From positions 1 through 22,973 of the forward strand of contig JAVKOQ010000627.1 of NCBI GenBank assembly GCA_031835245.1: a stretch of DNA of 22,973 nucleotides. Reading direction: 5' to 3'. Positions 1 through 10,756 of this stretch are shown one piece after another. Each line of letters opens with the position of its first letter. Position 1 is the stretch's first letter. Under the pieces are notes generated by a model. The model had not been told where the DNA came from. It searched no databases and saw nothing but the letters and a program-made list of their open reading frames with translations. The DNA comes from Balamuthia mandrillaris (Eukaryota; Discosea; Longamoebia; Balamuthiidae). The position numbers and the translations under genes are program-made.

Positions 1-2392
1 TCGATGTAAACCAACTCCTTTTCTGTTGAGGAGGAAGTCTTTTCTTGGTTGGCATTGTTGTTCTCTTGTTGAGATTGTTGCTGCTTGGGTTGGTGCATGT
101 CGGGGGCCAGAGAAGACAAAGAGGTGTTGAGCGAAGTCAAAGCCGCCGAGAGAGTGGCAGCATCTAAAGCGCCTCGTGTGTCAAACGTCAAGCCAGCAGG
201 ACCCGCCGTGGTTGGGACAGTTCCCTCCTCTGACGATGGGGAGGTTAAAACCGGTAGCGATGTGGATGGCGCAGATGCCGAGGTGGCCGATGAAGTCGAG
301 CAAAAGGGGGTGGGTGAGAGATGGGAAGAACCATCTGCGTTCGAAGTGGGAAGACCGGTGGAAGGGGGAGCAAAGAATGCAGCCTGTCCAGCTCCCAGCA
401 GTTGAGGAAATAACAGTTGTTGAAGGGTGGCCGGCGCGAGGCCCATGTTCAAGTCACAAAATGGATTAACTCCTGTGGCAAGGCCAGCCCCTAGTTGCAA
501 GCCGTTTAGACCGCCAAGGGCGGTCACCATGTTTGTCATCAGAGCGTTGTTGCTGCTGGCAGCAGCGGCTGCTGCAGCTGCAGCTGCGGCGGCAGCACTG
601 TTGTTGGTGGCCTGTTGGGGGGCTGGAAGGATGTGTTGAGGAAAGACGGGAGAAGAGACCATCATTTGAGGCAAGCCAAAGGGAGCTATGAATTGGCTCA
701 TGTTCATGTTCATATTCATGTTCATGTTGAGGAGGAGCGGATGAAGAGGGTTTCGATGGCCGGGGGTCACTTTGAGGCTGGGTTGTTTTGCTCCTGGATG
801 CTTCAGTTTAATGTGCATCTTCAAGGCGCCTTCAGAGCCGTAGGACTTGCAGCAGCTAGGCATCTCACACTTGAACTTCCGCTCAATTTCAGCTGCTGTT
901 CGACGCTTCCTTTGTCTTTTCTTGAGTCCTTTGGCGTTGTTGTTATTGTTGGAGATACTGCTATTGTTTCCTGTTTTGTTGTTCAAACTTGATTGCAAAG
1001 AAGAGGTACTGATTGAGGGAGAAGAGGAAGAAGTGGATTTCTTGGTTTCCTCAGAGCTCTTTCTCTTAAGTGCTGAAGTAGTTATCTTCAGCGTTGAGGG
1101 AGTAGAGGAAGAAGGAGATGCTGATGTAGGTTGCGAAAGTAATTGTGTGGTAGGCCCAATGGCAATTGAATCTGCAGCAGAACCAGAGAGAAGAGAAGAT
1201 TGAATAGAGGATGATGGAGAAGATGAAGCCGAGGCGATGGTATCACCCAGGGACGGGCATTGAGAGGGACTCGTTATGGTGATCGTTGAGGCTGAAGAAG
1301 ACGTAGGAGATGAAGACGAGTCTATAAGTTGCTTGGAAAGTCCTTCCTCCGGCATCTCGTTTATCGTCGATAGCATGGGCGCCTTCATGGGATATTCAAC
1401 AACACCGGCTTCATGACCCTTATCACCCGCGCCGCCTAAGTGCGGAGAACTACCATCCTCTTCGGGCATTGCAGAGTGATCAGAGGAGGAACCGTCGAGC
1501 TTGAGTAGGTCCTCGAACTGAGGTAGGTTCGAGTGAGAAGAGGAGGTAGAGGGAGGAGAGGGAGACTCTTCTTGGCATAGTGAGAGATAGAGCTTGGGAT
1601 CCTTGAACGCTTGCGCAAGATCATCCATCGAACTGCTTTGAGAGTTGGCCTTAAAGAGGTTGCTATTGGATCCCAAAGCTCGCCGCCGGTTCTCCTTCCA
1701 GCTCTTAGACTCGGAGGGCTTGTCTTCGTCGGCGTTACTGTACGTTGGATCACCCATTCCTGCAAATGGGTCGGTCTCTCCTTCTTCCTCTTCGTCTTCT
1801 TGTGAAGAGAATGCTGAGGCGGAGGTTGAGGTAGTTGCCATGGGCGATGGAGCGTCCTCATCAGCACCACACAAAAAGTCTTCATCGTCATTGTCTTCCC
1901 CGCCGACAACGTAGTTACTCATGTCCACGATGGCGGTCGAGTCGTGAAAGTTATGGTCGGTGCCCCTGTCTTCGTCGAAGGGGTCCATGCTCTGTACAAA
2001 ATGGGCGTTGCAAACGCTAACTAGTGATTGATAGCGTGCGTGACACTCCTATTGTTTAGACAAGAACGAAACAAGAGACGGGTTGTTAAAAGATGAAAAA
2101 GAAAGAAAAACGAAAAGGGACAAACCTCTGCACCATGCGCCCGAGAAAAAGGAGTATCCGCTACACGCTTCCAGTCAGGACCGTGTATCTTAACAGCTTC
2201 TTGTAATAGTTTGGTATCTTCCAAAGTCCAAGAAGGATGCGCCTGGTGTTCCCAATACTGACTTGCCGTAAAGTTTGCACTTGTGTTGACGTAGGCACTG
2301 TTGAGGGTATCGGCGAAAGGGGCAGGATGTTCAGTAGCAGGATCGGGAAAGAAGTCAGGAGGGGAAGGTTGCGAATACGGAACAAGGCTCAT
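1..2392 (-). CDS. SANT/Myb-like plus C2H2 zinc-finger protein, partial (3' end outside window)
   Basis: Probable nuclear DNA- or chromatin-binding regulator. Exon 1 is 2126-2392 (ATG at 2390-2392). A 77-nt intron (GTTTGT...ATAG) joins in phase 0 to exon 2, open from 2048 to the window edge, giving at least 771 residues. A SANT/Myb domain lies at about residues 52-100 (HPSWTLEDTKLLQEA, then GPDWKRVA). It is completed across the splice by EECHARY, which supports the intron. A Ser/Asp/Glu-rich stretch follows, then a basic KKRQRKRR patch and one C2H2 finger at about residues 483-506 (bases 798-869; Cys-x4-Cys-x12-His-x4-His, core YGSEGALKMHIKLKH). After it come a Met-Asn repeat, a poly-Ala run (about 555-597) and a Gln/Asn-rich tail. 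The single finger resembles those of some protist regulators from memory; targets are unknown. If the ORF were read without the splice, the SANT domain would be cut in half. Confidence 0.82.
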
Positions 2393-3028
2393 GTATAATT
2401 ATAAAAGAGAGGGATATAGACAAGAAGGTGTATAGACGCCAGACACCAAATACGAAGAGATTAAGTTAAAAAAATAAAAAGGAAGAAAAACAAATGAAAA
2501 AAAGTATGGCAAGAAGAAATACGCCAATACTATAGAGGAACAGAAGGGACGAAGACGAAGACAGAGGGCAAGTGTGGTAGGCACACGAGTACAAACAAAA
2601 AAGAATGAAAATGGAAGAACAGAAAATTTTTTTCAAGATGCAAAGACTTACCCGAACCGCCGACTTCATATTTAGGAAAGATATCTGCTGCTCACGTCAC
2701 TCCAGCTCGCATCCATTGGTTGTTACGAAGTTGCTATGGCAAAAAGGCGCGAAGTTGTGTTATGTTCTTCGAAGAGGTGCGGTCCGAATCAAGCCATATT
2801 TTCCTTTTCAGTCTGGCAGTGTGACGTGTTCCAATCGGAAGCCCGATCGAGTGTCGACAGAAATTTTTCCTGTGGAGAGAAAGCGAAAAGGGGCAAGGCC
2901 GCGGGCATGGTTGTCTCTCTGAGTTGTTTGTCGATAAGATGGGGCGAGTGGGACAACGAGCTTTTCCTTTTTCTTTGAGTTGAAGCGGTCAAACACAAAG
3001 ATAGACGAGCGAACGAAAGAAACGACAA

Positions 3029-3064
<36 letters not shown>

Positions 3065-3112
3065 TCTTTCCTTTTTTTTTTTTTGATATTAAAAACAGTT
3101 TAGTTCCTTCAT
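2393..3112. other. Intergenic region with promoter of the SANT/C2H2 gene and 3' flank of the dynein light chain gene
   Basis: I see no convincing gene here. The stretch is A-rich on the plus strand near 2400-2640 and holds a (GA)n tract at 3032-3061. Two TGACGTG-type sites are present: 2692-2699 (read on the minus strand) and 2822-2829 (plus strand). A strong GTAAGT donor on the minus strand at 2646-2651 follows a short ATG-led stretch (MKSAVR). It could begin a 5' UTR intron of the downstream SANT gene, but no acceptor that keeps frame was found. Short open frames on both strands show no family resemblance. Confidence 0.5.
3032..3061. repeat. (GA)n microsatellite
   Basis: Fifteen uninterrupted GA units in the intergenic region downstream of the dynein light chain stop codon. 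Confidence 0.95.
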
Positions 3113-3925
3113 TCATTCAAAAGGTACACCAACAGCAAATACAGTGGTCATGCAATGCAGCGTCTTGTTCTCGAACCGATACGAATGGCTTGCTGTTTTT
3201 CAACACAACACAGAAAAGAAAAATAAATAGAGGGGTTTAGCGCGAGGAAGCAGTCTGGAAGGAGAGGTGGGTTGACGGTACCATCTGTAGAACTATCCCA
3301 ATAGCATGAACTTGCTGAGTGGAAACCGGTCCCCTTCTTTTGTAATATCGTGCAACTCACTGCACAGTAGCAGCGTGAATGGGCAAGAGAGAGAGAGAGA
3401 CGTAAGAGAGAGGAACAAGAAGAGTGAGATGAGAGCAGAGAGGACAACAAAAGCGAAGAAGAAAGACCAAACAGAGGTACGACAAGGGAAAATGTGTAAG
3501 AAAGCGAGGAGAGCGAGGAAGAGGAAGTAGAAGCACAAAATGCAAAAGAAACAAAAAGTGAAAGAAACAATAATACAAAAGAAGACACGAACCGATGTAT
3601 TTATACGGTTTCTTGAGGGCCGTCAGATTTCGTATGCATGTGTCCATTATCTCTTTGGTCCATTGAGAGACCGATGTATGGTGATATGTTTGGCCGATTA
3701 GCGTCTCCTCCGTAGCCTACGAGGTGAGGATACCGTGAGTTTGAGGGCAGAGCCAACACAAATCGCAACATACCTCCTTCAAAATCTGTTGCACTTCTTC
3801 TACCGTCAATAACCGTCCTTGCTGCTTATCAACAACCGTTAGCAAAAACACAACACTTTACGCAATGCCCCCACTACGATGTTGGCTCTACAAAAAAAAA
3901 AGAGCATAGCGCATACCTCTGCCAT
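3113..3925 (-). CDS. DYNLT1: Dynein light chain, Tctex type (DYNLT1-like)
   Basis: Light chain of cytoplasmic/axonemal dynein; in known family members it dimerises and binds dynein intermediate chain. Five coding exons: 3917-3925, 3774-3824, 3593-3716, 3282-3359, 3113-3192. They sum to 342 nt, giving 113 residues, the same length as human DYNLT1. Family blocks appear in order: [66 protein letters not shown], then [18 protein letters not shown]. Exon 1 codes only Met-Ala-Glu. Its 92-nt intron contains a CTAAC branch-point-like motif shortly before AAGCAG, where either AG could be used (one residue difference). The intron 4 choice is set by the need to join STD to the RFENK block. No single continuous frame shows the whole protein, so it is easy to miss. 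Confidence 0.93.
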
Positions 3926-4181
3926 CTCTCTCTGTTTTGTTTCGTGTCTTTTCTGCTTCTCTTTTTTTTGCTAATTATTTGGCTGGTCAACATGTGCTCT
4001 TGCGCCACTCATTTTGAGACCCAAACAAAGGCAGCAAGAGAGTGCCTCGGGAGACAAGAGGAAGCAGAAGAGAGGGGCAAGAAGGATGCAAAAGTTCAAA
4101 GGTTTTTGTTTTTTGTTTTTTTATTTTTTACGTTGCTCAAGTCAAACAAAGAGGTACGGTGTGAAAAGCAGCGCACAAGGC

Positions 4182-5082
<901 letters not shown>

Positions 5083-5340
5083 TGCGATGAAAGGACTGGC
5101 AACGTCTGCGGCTTGAGCAACTGCTTGAACTTAGTGATTGGACTTTGTTTGGGGGGGAAGGATGGCGGATACGACGAATAAACACCGCTTGAGGAGTTGC
5201 TCTATTTTGGGAAAGAACCCTCGCACCAAATGGAAATTTCACAAAGGATACATTCCAATCATTCCAGGGAAAAAAGTAAGAAAGAAAAAACGGGAAAGAA
5301 GAACACAACACATAAAAAACACCTTGTTTGTTGAATTCTG
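5083..5340. promoter_or_regulatory. Shared upstream region of uS11 and PTH2
   Basis: This 258-bp gap between two divergent start codons should hold both promoters and the uS11 5' UTR exon. Inverted CCAAT-like pentamers (GATTGG/CCAATC) occur near 5136 and 5253, but I saw no clear TATA box. The promoter role is inferred from gene orientation only. Confidence 0.45.
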
Positions 5341-6189
5341 ATGCTGATGATGATGGAACCCAACACGTTGCCCCTTCTTGGGTGTTGCGTGCTGTCTTTT
5401 ATTACCGGTGGCATCGCTTGTTACTTGCTGCTCACCGAACGGAGGATCCACAACAAGACCTCGGGACCCGCGGAAGACGAGCCACAAGCCGCCACGCAAC
5501 CACAACTACAAAAACGGGCAACTACAGAAGAAGCCCGAGTTGAAAAAGCAGAAAAGCAAGCACTCGATGATGATGAAGACGAAGCTGAAGACGAGGATGA
5601 GGATGAGGATGAGGAAGAGGAAGATGAGGACTATGATGACGACTCTGACAGCGATGAAGAAGGAGCCGATGACTACAGCGGGGAGCGCTACAAGATGGTG
5701 CTCTGCGTTCGCAGCGACTTGAAGATGCAGGCCGGCAAAGTGGCGGCTCAGTGCGGCCATGCCGCCGTCGGCGCCTACAAGTCCACCAAGAAACAGAGCG
5801 TGGAGGCGGTGAAGCGGTGGGCCTTGTTTGGCTCCCCTAAGATCGCCGTTAAAATCCCCGATGAAGCCACTTTGTAACTTTTCTCTCTTCTTTCTCTTCT
5901 TTCTTTCTTTGTTAACTGTTTATGTTGCTGGTTTACCGACAGAATGGAAGTCCAAAGGGCAGCATCAAAGGCTGGGGTGCCGTATCATATCGTGGCGGAT
6001 GCGGGAAGGACCCAAGTGGAGAGCGGCAGTTTGACGGTCATTGCTGTAGGGCCAGGTAACGTTGCCCGGTTTTCTTTCCCTCTTTCTCTCTTCTTTCCTT
6101 TGTTGATCCTTTTTTTTTCCTTCCTTCTTGTCCACACAGGCCCTCAAAGCAAAGTCGACCAAGTGACTGGCTCGTTCAAGCTTTACTGA
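5341..6189 (+). CDS. PTRH2: Peptidyl-tRNA hydrolase 2, membrane-anchored (PTRH2/Bit1-like)
   Basis: Releases peptides from peptidyl-tRNA that drops off the ribosome. Exons 5341-5873, 5943-6055 and 6140-6189 give 231 residues. Introns start GTAACT and GTAACG and end ACAG. An N-terminal membrane helix (about residues 9-32) resembles the outer-mitochondrial-membrane anchor of animal PTRH2. A linker at about 75-112 is almost all Asp/Glu. The catalytic domain (about 117-231) shows [62 protein letters not shown] and the C-terminal [12 protein letters not shown]. It is complete to the family's usual end. Several Met codons cluster at the N-terminus (1, 3, 4, 5), so the exact start is uncertain by a few residues. 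It converges with the glycosyltransferase gene, with 124 bp between stop codons. Confidence 0.96.
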
Positions 6190-6313
6190 TGAAGAGAAGA
6201 TATGCTCTGTAGTTCATGCATTGCACGCTTTTTGCCTTTTGAACACGAACAAGAGAAAGGAAAAAAGGGCCAACGCATGAGGGTGGTTGCTGAGGATGGC
6301 TTTATGGCGTTGG

Positions 6314-6819
6314 TTATGTTTGTTGTTTTCTGTGCTCTTCCTTCAATTGGACCCACCGAGAAAAGTACTTTTTTTGTTGTAACAACCGAACAAAAGAACC
6401 AAAGCAACAAATGGTTAGCCCATGTACAGAAAACTTTCTTCTCTTCTCCTGTTCTCTTCTCTCGTTTCTTATTCTCTCGCTTTTCTGTCCTCTTGTCTCT
6501 TCTCTTGGCAGAAAAACTAACCTCAGTGGCTCTGTTGTTGTTGTACCACAACATGGCCTGAATGCAATCTCTAGCCCTTTGTTCGTTTTGCTGCTGCCTC
6601 GTTGCTAACATGTTATCAATCATTCTAGCCCCGTTCTTCTGCCCATCGAACAACCGCTCCAATAATCGGAATCCATTGAGTTGGCTCTGCTGCCACTTGT
6701 GTTCGTTGCTATATATCTCCACTGCCGTTTCTGCTAGCTCTTCTGCTGTTGTGGCTGTATAACAACCTCCCCATTTCTCCGAAGAAGAGGGTGTTGCCGT
6801 CATTCCCTCCGCACCTTTC

Positions 6820-6877
<58 letters not shown>

Positions 6878-7499
6878 GAAGTTCGCGTAAAGAGAAGAAC
6901 ATGAGTTCATTCGCTTATTTTGCAAGTGAAAGGGATAAAAGAACAAACAAACCGATGGGAGTGGTAACGCATGGTGTGCCTGATATCCATCCATCTGCAA
7001 TCTTACCTTTGATACCAGCTCCAAACCTGCTCTTCCGCAACAAAGAAAAATGTTATGGCAAATGAACAACGGAAACAAAAGTGAGCAACTCTTTGAAAGA
7101 GGAAGAAAGTAACCGTAAAGGAGCAAAATTGATACGGTAGTGAGAAAGTTTTGAATGAAGATGTTGAGCAGGGATGGGCCCCTTCACCAAGAAGCCTTTC
7201 TCAGGATCAGAGGCCAGCATAGAGTCCTTGTCAGGATAAGAGCCGTAGACGTGCAGCTCCGCCTGGGGCAAGACACGACGAATGAGTGGCCAAACCTTCC
7301 GTTTGGTCCAGTGGACGGAATCATGGTTGGGCGCGTGACGAAAGTTGCCCAGCATCACAAAGTGGTGGCGATACTGAAAATTCCTTCCTGCACCCTTAGT
7401 CTCCCTCTCTGATTTGTTGAAGCAAAACGGCAACATGCTCAGCTGTAACGAGACAACAGAAAATAAGAAAAATAATTTAGCTATATCGATAAAAAAAAC

Positions 7500-7563
<64 letters not shown>

Positions 7564-8818
7564 AACGACAAGAAACGACAAGAAAGAAAGAAACGACAAG
7601 AAACGACAAGAAAGAAAGAAAGAAAGAAAGAAACGACAAGAAAGAAAGAAAGAAAGAAACGACAAGAAAGAAAGAAAGAAACGACAAGAAAGAAAGAAAG
7701 AAACTACAAGAAAGAAAGAAACGACAAGAAAGAAAGAACAAAGGAAGTTCTTAAAATGAACCTTGTGGAAAGGAACATGGAAGTTATCTTGAAGCATTTT
7801 ATGTTCAAAGCTGGATATGACAAAGGTGAGATCGGAGCGGTGGATAGAAGATATCTCTCTTAGAACAGCATCATCGTCAAGACTTGGGCGCAGGTCCTGT
7901 ATCTCAGCAATACTCTGCCCTGTAAAAAAAGCACAAGAAAAGGAAGAATGTTATAAAGGAAGGAAAAAAGACACAAAAATAAGAAGACCTTCTGCTAAAG
8001 CGTTTTGTCGTAGGGTGCGAAGGAAATGACAGTCCTGCATATCAATAACTCGTGTGGCATCTGGCCATTTGCTTTTCACTCGCCAACCATACTATCACTC
8101 CCATTAGTAAGAAGAAAGTAGAAAGAGGAAAGAGGGAAGAGAAAAGAAGAAGAAGACAGAAACAAAGGAAAACCTGCTCTTCCTGCAAAGTGGATGGAGG
8201 TAAACAGAAGCCGTATCAGCGTCAAAGTCATCACAAGAGAGAGAAAGAGAGAGAGAAGCAGTATGGTACCATCAAAAACCTATCAAAGAGTACAAAGTGT
8301 GGCATTACTTTGCCCAATAAGGTGTCCAATGAGTCATCACTCGCCGATATTCTACTCGCTTCTATTCCCTTCTCTTCAAAAAAAAAATTGATGAGAAGAA
8401 CGATGAGCACTCTTATTCTTGTGTATGACAACAAGGGGAACAAAGTGAACGAACCGGGCAACAAGTGCATAAACTTGTTTTCTTTGCAAGCCGAGGCGAA
8501 ATGAACGTGCCAGCCTTTGGCCTGCATCGTACGAAGCAGTTGCCACGTCCGAACACCCGCCGCCGAGCTCTCTTCCTCCGGCCACACGGAGCCAACATAC
8601 AACACCCGTTGAGGAGGTTCTGTGGTTGGCGGTTGTTGTTCTTGTGGCTGATGTGCTGCTTCAGTGTCTTTAAAATCCGCGGACGGTGCTGGAGGGAAAG
8701 TAGAAAAAGAGTAGTAGCGAGAAGAGAGAACCGTCAAAGGCTCACTCCAACGAGTGCCCTTGCGACGCGTCGTCCCCAAGACCGCCCTCCTGCAAAACCG
8801 CTCCCCTCCGCTTCTCAT
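6314..8818 (-). CDS. Bacterial-type GT-B glycosyltransferase in nine exons
   Basis: Predicted sugar transferase; acceptor and sugar unknown. Exons 8455-8818, 8270-8373, 8174-8182, 7989-8091, 7762-7919, 7114-7442, 6953-7026, 6522-6814 and 6314-6367 sum to 1488 nt, 495 residues. Residues 71-115 hold the N-terminal Rossmann start (RVLYVGSVWPEEESSAAGVR, then GWHVHFASA). Next come PHFVLFDRFLM-EEQ-YGWRV and ATRVIDMQDCHFLR. The C-terminal half has HFVMLGNFRHAPNHDSVHW, QAELHVYGSYP, and the donor-site region APLRFGAGIKGKIADGWISG followed by TPCVTTPIGAEGM. The order and wording match, from memory, a family of gamma-proteobacterial group-1 glycosyltransferases ending in a KW(I/V)-type helix. The first ~45 residues are Arg/Ser-rich and lack acidic residues apart from two Glu, like a mitochondrial targeting peptide. 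Exon 3 is only 9 nt. The last exon is the least certain. Confidence 0.85.
6821..6876. repeat. Homopolymer A56 (T56 in the sense of the host intron)
   Basis: Fifty-six A in a row on the plus strand, inside intron 7 of the minus-strand glycosyltransferase gene. On the transcript it is a poly-U run ending 6 nt before the acceptor AG, so it serves as an extreme polypyrimidine tract. Read as protein it would be poly-Phe, which I treat as spurious. Confidence 0.95.
7500..7739. repeat. (GAAA)n microsatellite with ACGACAAGAAA interruptions
   Basis: About 240 bp of GAAA units on the plus strand. A run of about 16 units is followed by blocks broken by a recurring ACGACAAGAAA spacer. It fills most of intron 5 (7443-7761) of the glycosyltransferase gene and explains why that intron is the longest in the window. 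The transcript sense is pyrimidine-rich (TTTC). Confidence 0.95.
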
Positions 8819-8839
8819 CTTTTTTTTCGTTTGTCTGTG

Positions 8840-8930
8840 GAATTCACAAAAAATGTTAAGAACTTTCAGAATTCAAAAAATGTAAAGAACGTTGGGACCA
8901 TTTGGAATGAAAAGAATGTTGCTAATTTTT
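8840..8930 (+). repeat. GAATTC/GGAATG-type short repeats, copy A
   Basis: Between the 3' end of the membrane protein gene and the glycosyltransferase start lie two imperfect ~23-bp copies, 8840-8863 (GAATTCACAAAAAATGTTAA...) and 8869-8890 (GAATTCAAAAAATGTAAAGA...). They are followed by GGGACCATTTGGAATGAAAA and GAATG. The block AATGTAAAGAA..G..GGAC..GGAATG recurs in the opposite orientation near 19950-20000. Confidence 0.6.
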
Positions 8931-9028
8931 TTAAAGAAAACGACATTGCGTGGAGAGAGGAGAGAGATACCGAGGAACAAGAATCTTACTTTTAACATGG
9001 TGAAACGGAGAGAATGCAAGCTCTGTTC

Positions 9029-10576
9029 CTACTCTGCTTTGCCGTGCTTGGTTGGCGAGGTGGATCGACGACGAGGACGAAGCAGAATGTTGGAGTAGAG
9101 GACCAAACCAAGTATGCAAAAGGCCCAAATGATGACCGTGTATTCGGCCCAGTTGGAGTAAGCCGTTCCACAAAGAGTGTACCATCTGTAGATGTGTTCA
9201 TCTGTAGCGGTTTTAAAGAATACAGCAGAGTGTCAACAAGAGAAAAGAATGAAGACAGAAAGTAAAGATGAGCACGAATGTAGAAAGCTAAAGAAAGCGA
9301 AGAAGATCGAAGAGCAACAAAAGAGAGGACAACTAGAGAACAGAAGCAAGAGAGTGAAGGGAAGGATTTTAAAAAACCATTGTCGTTCCACTGAGGCCAA
9401 TCAGAAATGTTGTGAGCCTCGCTACCAGCAGACTGTGGGCATCGCAACGATACATCCTCATCATAATGGTCCAGACAGAGATAGGTATTACGGTAGAGAT
9501 GCTGTCCAAACGCGGTAAAGACGTCGTCCTTGCTACTCTCACACTTGGTCAAGCTGCGGGTCATGCCCTGATGCAAACCCGTGGCTCGAACTTGAGAGGG
9601 GTCCGCCACAAGAACCAACACCATGTAGAACGTGTAATGCACAAGAAGAGCCCACCACAGCTCTTTCTTCTTGTACCATTGCTTTGGTGCTTTCTTGCTG
9701 TACTTTTTGTTGTTCTTCTTTGGTTGGCCGTTGGAGAGAGCAGCGGCTCTTCTGTCTTCAGTCCAAAAGATGAGGGCATACACCAGGAAGAGCACAAAGA
9801 AGCAGACTTCGGTGTGGAGGGAGAGGCCATCATGAAGGAGGTGGTAGAACGGAAGGAACTGAGAGACGCCCATGGGGAACGTGAACACGCCAGTTACTAG
9901 CACGGGGCGCAGGTAGCGAGAGAAGAAGGAGGCGTCCTTTTTGCCGTTCTTTATGGCCTTGCTGTTCGCGTTGAAGAGGAAAGTGAAGCTGCAGGCGAAA
10001 GTCATGTGGAATATATAACTTTTTTTTTGGATGAAGAGAAAGATTAGAAGAAAGGACAGGAAAGAAAGCACGGAAGGAAAACCTAGTCCAAGGCACATAG
10101 TAATGGCGATCAAATACATTGGGGTCGGTGTCATGCCAGGTCCACCACAAGAACTTTATGCCCAAAATATCAAACGGCACGTCAATGATCACGTCCAACA
10201 GGCCCACCGCAAACGGAACGGCCCACCAGCGAAAGTTGAGCCTCTCGGCCGCGGCGTAGGCCACGTAGATCACGCAAGGATAGAAGCAGACAATGTGCAA
10301 TGGGAAGCGCGTGCGAAAGAGGGAGATCATGGAGTGGCCGTGCCAAAAGTTGTCAATGTCGGGAAGGAAGTAGCTCACCAGCTCGGTGGTGAAGCCGTGG
10401 CCGATGGTGGAGACCCACGCCAACAAGAGGTGAGGCGAGGTCTTGCGCTGACGCCAGGCGTGCGCGAACGTGAAGGCACACATGGTGTAGAGTACCAGCT
10501 CGAGCGCGAGGTAGGTCGGCTCATCTTTGAGCAGTTCCGCTGGGGAACGGAAGCTCAGAAAGGGTTTAGCCTCCAT
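9029..10576 (-). CDS. Polytopic membrane protein of unknown function (possibly DUF7802 family)
   Basis: Function unknown. Exons 10083-10576, 9378-10018 and 9029-9201 sum to 1308 nt, 435 residues. Joins are CCTTGGACTAG/T and AATG/AT, both in frame. About nine hydrophobic segments can be counted, separated by short loops and one Lys-rich loop near the middle (KKNNKKYSKKAPKQWYKKK). Conserved-looking motifs: STIGHGFTTELVSYFLPDID followed by NFWHG, LDVIIDVPFDILGIKF with LWWTWHDTDP, and HYYVPWTS. The C-terminus is an Arg-rich cytosolic-type tail after the last helix (LLRPRRRSTSPTKHGKAE). From memory the HG...PDIDNFWH signature fits proteins labelled DUF7802 in nematodes and protists, but I cannot confirm it. 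The start at 10576 is preferred because upstream in-frame starts are not ATG. Confidence 0.8.
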
Positions 10577-10756
10577 CGCTCGTTGCTCGCGTTTTTTGTT
10601 TGTTTTATCACCGCCGACAGAGGAGGAGTGCGGGACCAATTGGTCAAGAAACGAGTCGACAAGCAACAATTACCGTCGACTTTAAAGAGAAGAGAGAGAA
10701 AGCAGAAGAACGAAGGGCGCATGGGGAAACAAAAGAAAGAAGGAATGGTTTTTTTT

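Noticed and set aside
85-992. Plus-strand open frames at the left end, including a poly-Ala/Leu one
   Set aside because: Antisense to the zinc-finger exon, whose minus-strand frame is open for 2 kb and holds a clean C2H2 finger.
2736-2978. Plus-strand open frame starting MAKRREVV
   Set aside because: No family resemblance, no splice partners, and it sits between two minus-strand genes.
6183-6902. Minus-strand protein with a poly-Phe run
   Set aside because: The poly-Phe part is the T56 tract of intron 7; only 6522-6814 and 6314-6367 are coding, the latter in a different frame.
7414-7863. Plus-strand Lys/Arg/Glu-rich open frame of about 150 residues
   Set aside because: It is the translation of the GAAA microsatellite and lies antisense to glycosyltransferase exons 5 and 6.
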